Part shown: positions 6,747-6,865 of the stretch, in pieces | Layout: every line of letters starts with the position of its first letter | Numbering within the stretch: position 1 is the first letter of the stretch | Origin: G963674505 sp964575975 | GTDB taxonomy: Bacteria; Desulfobacterota; Desulfobacteria; Desulfobacterales; SKZT01 | Direction of reading: 5' to 3' | DNA length: 6,865 nucleotides | Assembly (NCBI GenBank): GCA_964575975.1 | Contig: CAZNTU010000275.1 | Span: forward strand, 1 to 6,865 | Position numbers and translations under genes: made by a program | The notes under the pieces: model-generated | Databases searched by the model: none | Told to the model about the DNA's origin: nothing | The model's input: only the letters and a program-made list of their open reading frames with translations

Positions 6747-6864
6747 TGCCCCACACCAACAGCCTGTGAAGGTTCCTGGCCTGCTCCACGACCCTGGTGG
6801 CCAGTTCCGCCAGCTTTTCCCTCGCGACCTTTCCGCTTCTCAGCAGCAGGCGATAAACCGATTT
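6727..6864 (-). CDS. 3' end of an unidentified minus-strand gene (partial)
   Basis: One minus-strand frame is open from the window edge to TAA at 6727-6729, giving about 45 residues that begin KSVYRLLLRSGKV and end VWGNGKDRN. The segment is predicted helical and charged (REKLAELATRVVEQA), like the C-terminus of a real protein, and it overlaps the peptidase start by 20 bases as in an operon. It is too short to assign a family. A neighbouring restriction-locus gene is possible but unproven. Confidence 0.5.
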   Translation of the reverse strand, partial: KSVYRLLLRSGKVAREKLAELATRVVEQARNLHRLLVWGNGKDRN

Positions 6865-6865
6865 C

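Noticed and set aside
1..6865. CRISPR array or tandem repeats
   Set aside because: No regularly spaced direct repeats were found by eye.

Overview
The window is a bacterial accessory (defence-island-like) region of moderately high GC. No rRNA, tRNA or CRISPR array was found. I cannot name the organism: the Shine-Dalgarno sites (AGGAGG) and gene types are ordinary for Gram-negative bacteria, but nothing here fixes a phylum. Most genes lie on the minus strand; one longer gene lies on the plus strand.

Layout. (1) 1-1533: an IS4-family insertion sequence whose transposase is on the minus strand. Its best ribosome binding site feeds an ATG that is one frame away from the transposase, so expression may need a +1 shift or the copy may be damaged. 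(2) 1534-1668: a gene-free spacer with a 6-bp G/C hairpin. (3) 1669-3892: minus-strand radC, preceded by the 3' remnant of a type I restriction subunit gene (hsdR). The hsdR remnant lacks its nuclease and early helicase parts and is broken again by an in-frame TAG. (4) 3962-4665: a Phd/YefM-like antitoxin and PIN-domain toxin pair, overlapping by 4 bases. (5) 4681-4854: a divergent intergenic region with a candidate promoter for the toxin pair and a strong interrupted dyad around a candidate promoter for the plus-strand gene. (6) 4855-6123: a 422-residue plus-strand protein with a RadC-like helix-hairpin-helix head, a disordered linker and a C-terminal half that resembles DUF4007. It has no JAB peptidase domain. 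(7) 6039-6746: a minus-strand YgjP-like (DUF45/M48) zinc metallopeptidase that overlaps the plus-strand gene tail to tail by 85 bp. (8) 6727-6864: the 3' end of another minus-strand gene running out of the window and overlapping the peptidase start.

How they relate. YgjP-like peptidases and hsdR are commonly found together in type I restriction loci, so the minus-strand genes may descend from one hsd locus later disrupted by the toxin pair and the plus-strand gene. That is inference. The restriction subunit here cannot be functional as written. The most unusual item is the RadC-head/DUF4007-like fusion with its own palindromic control region.
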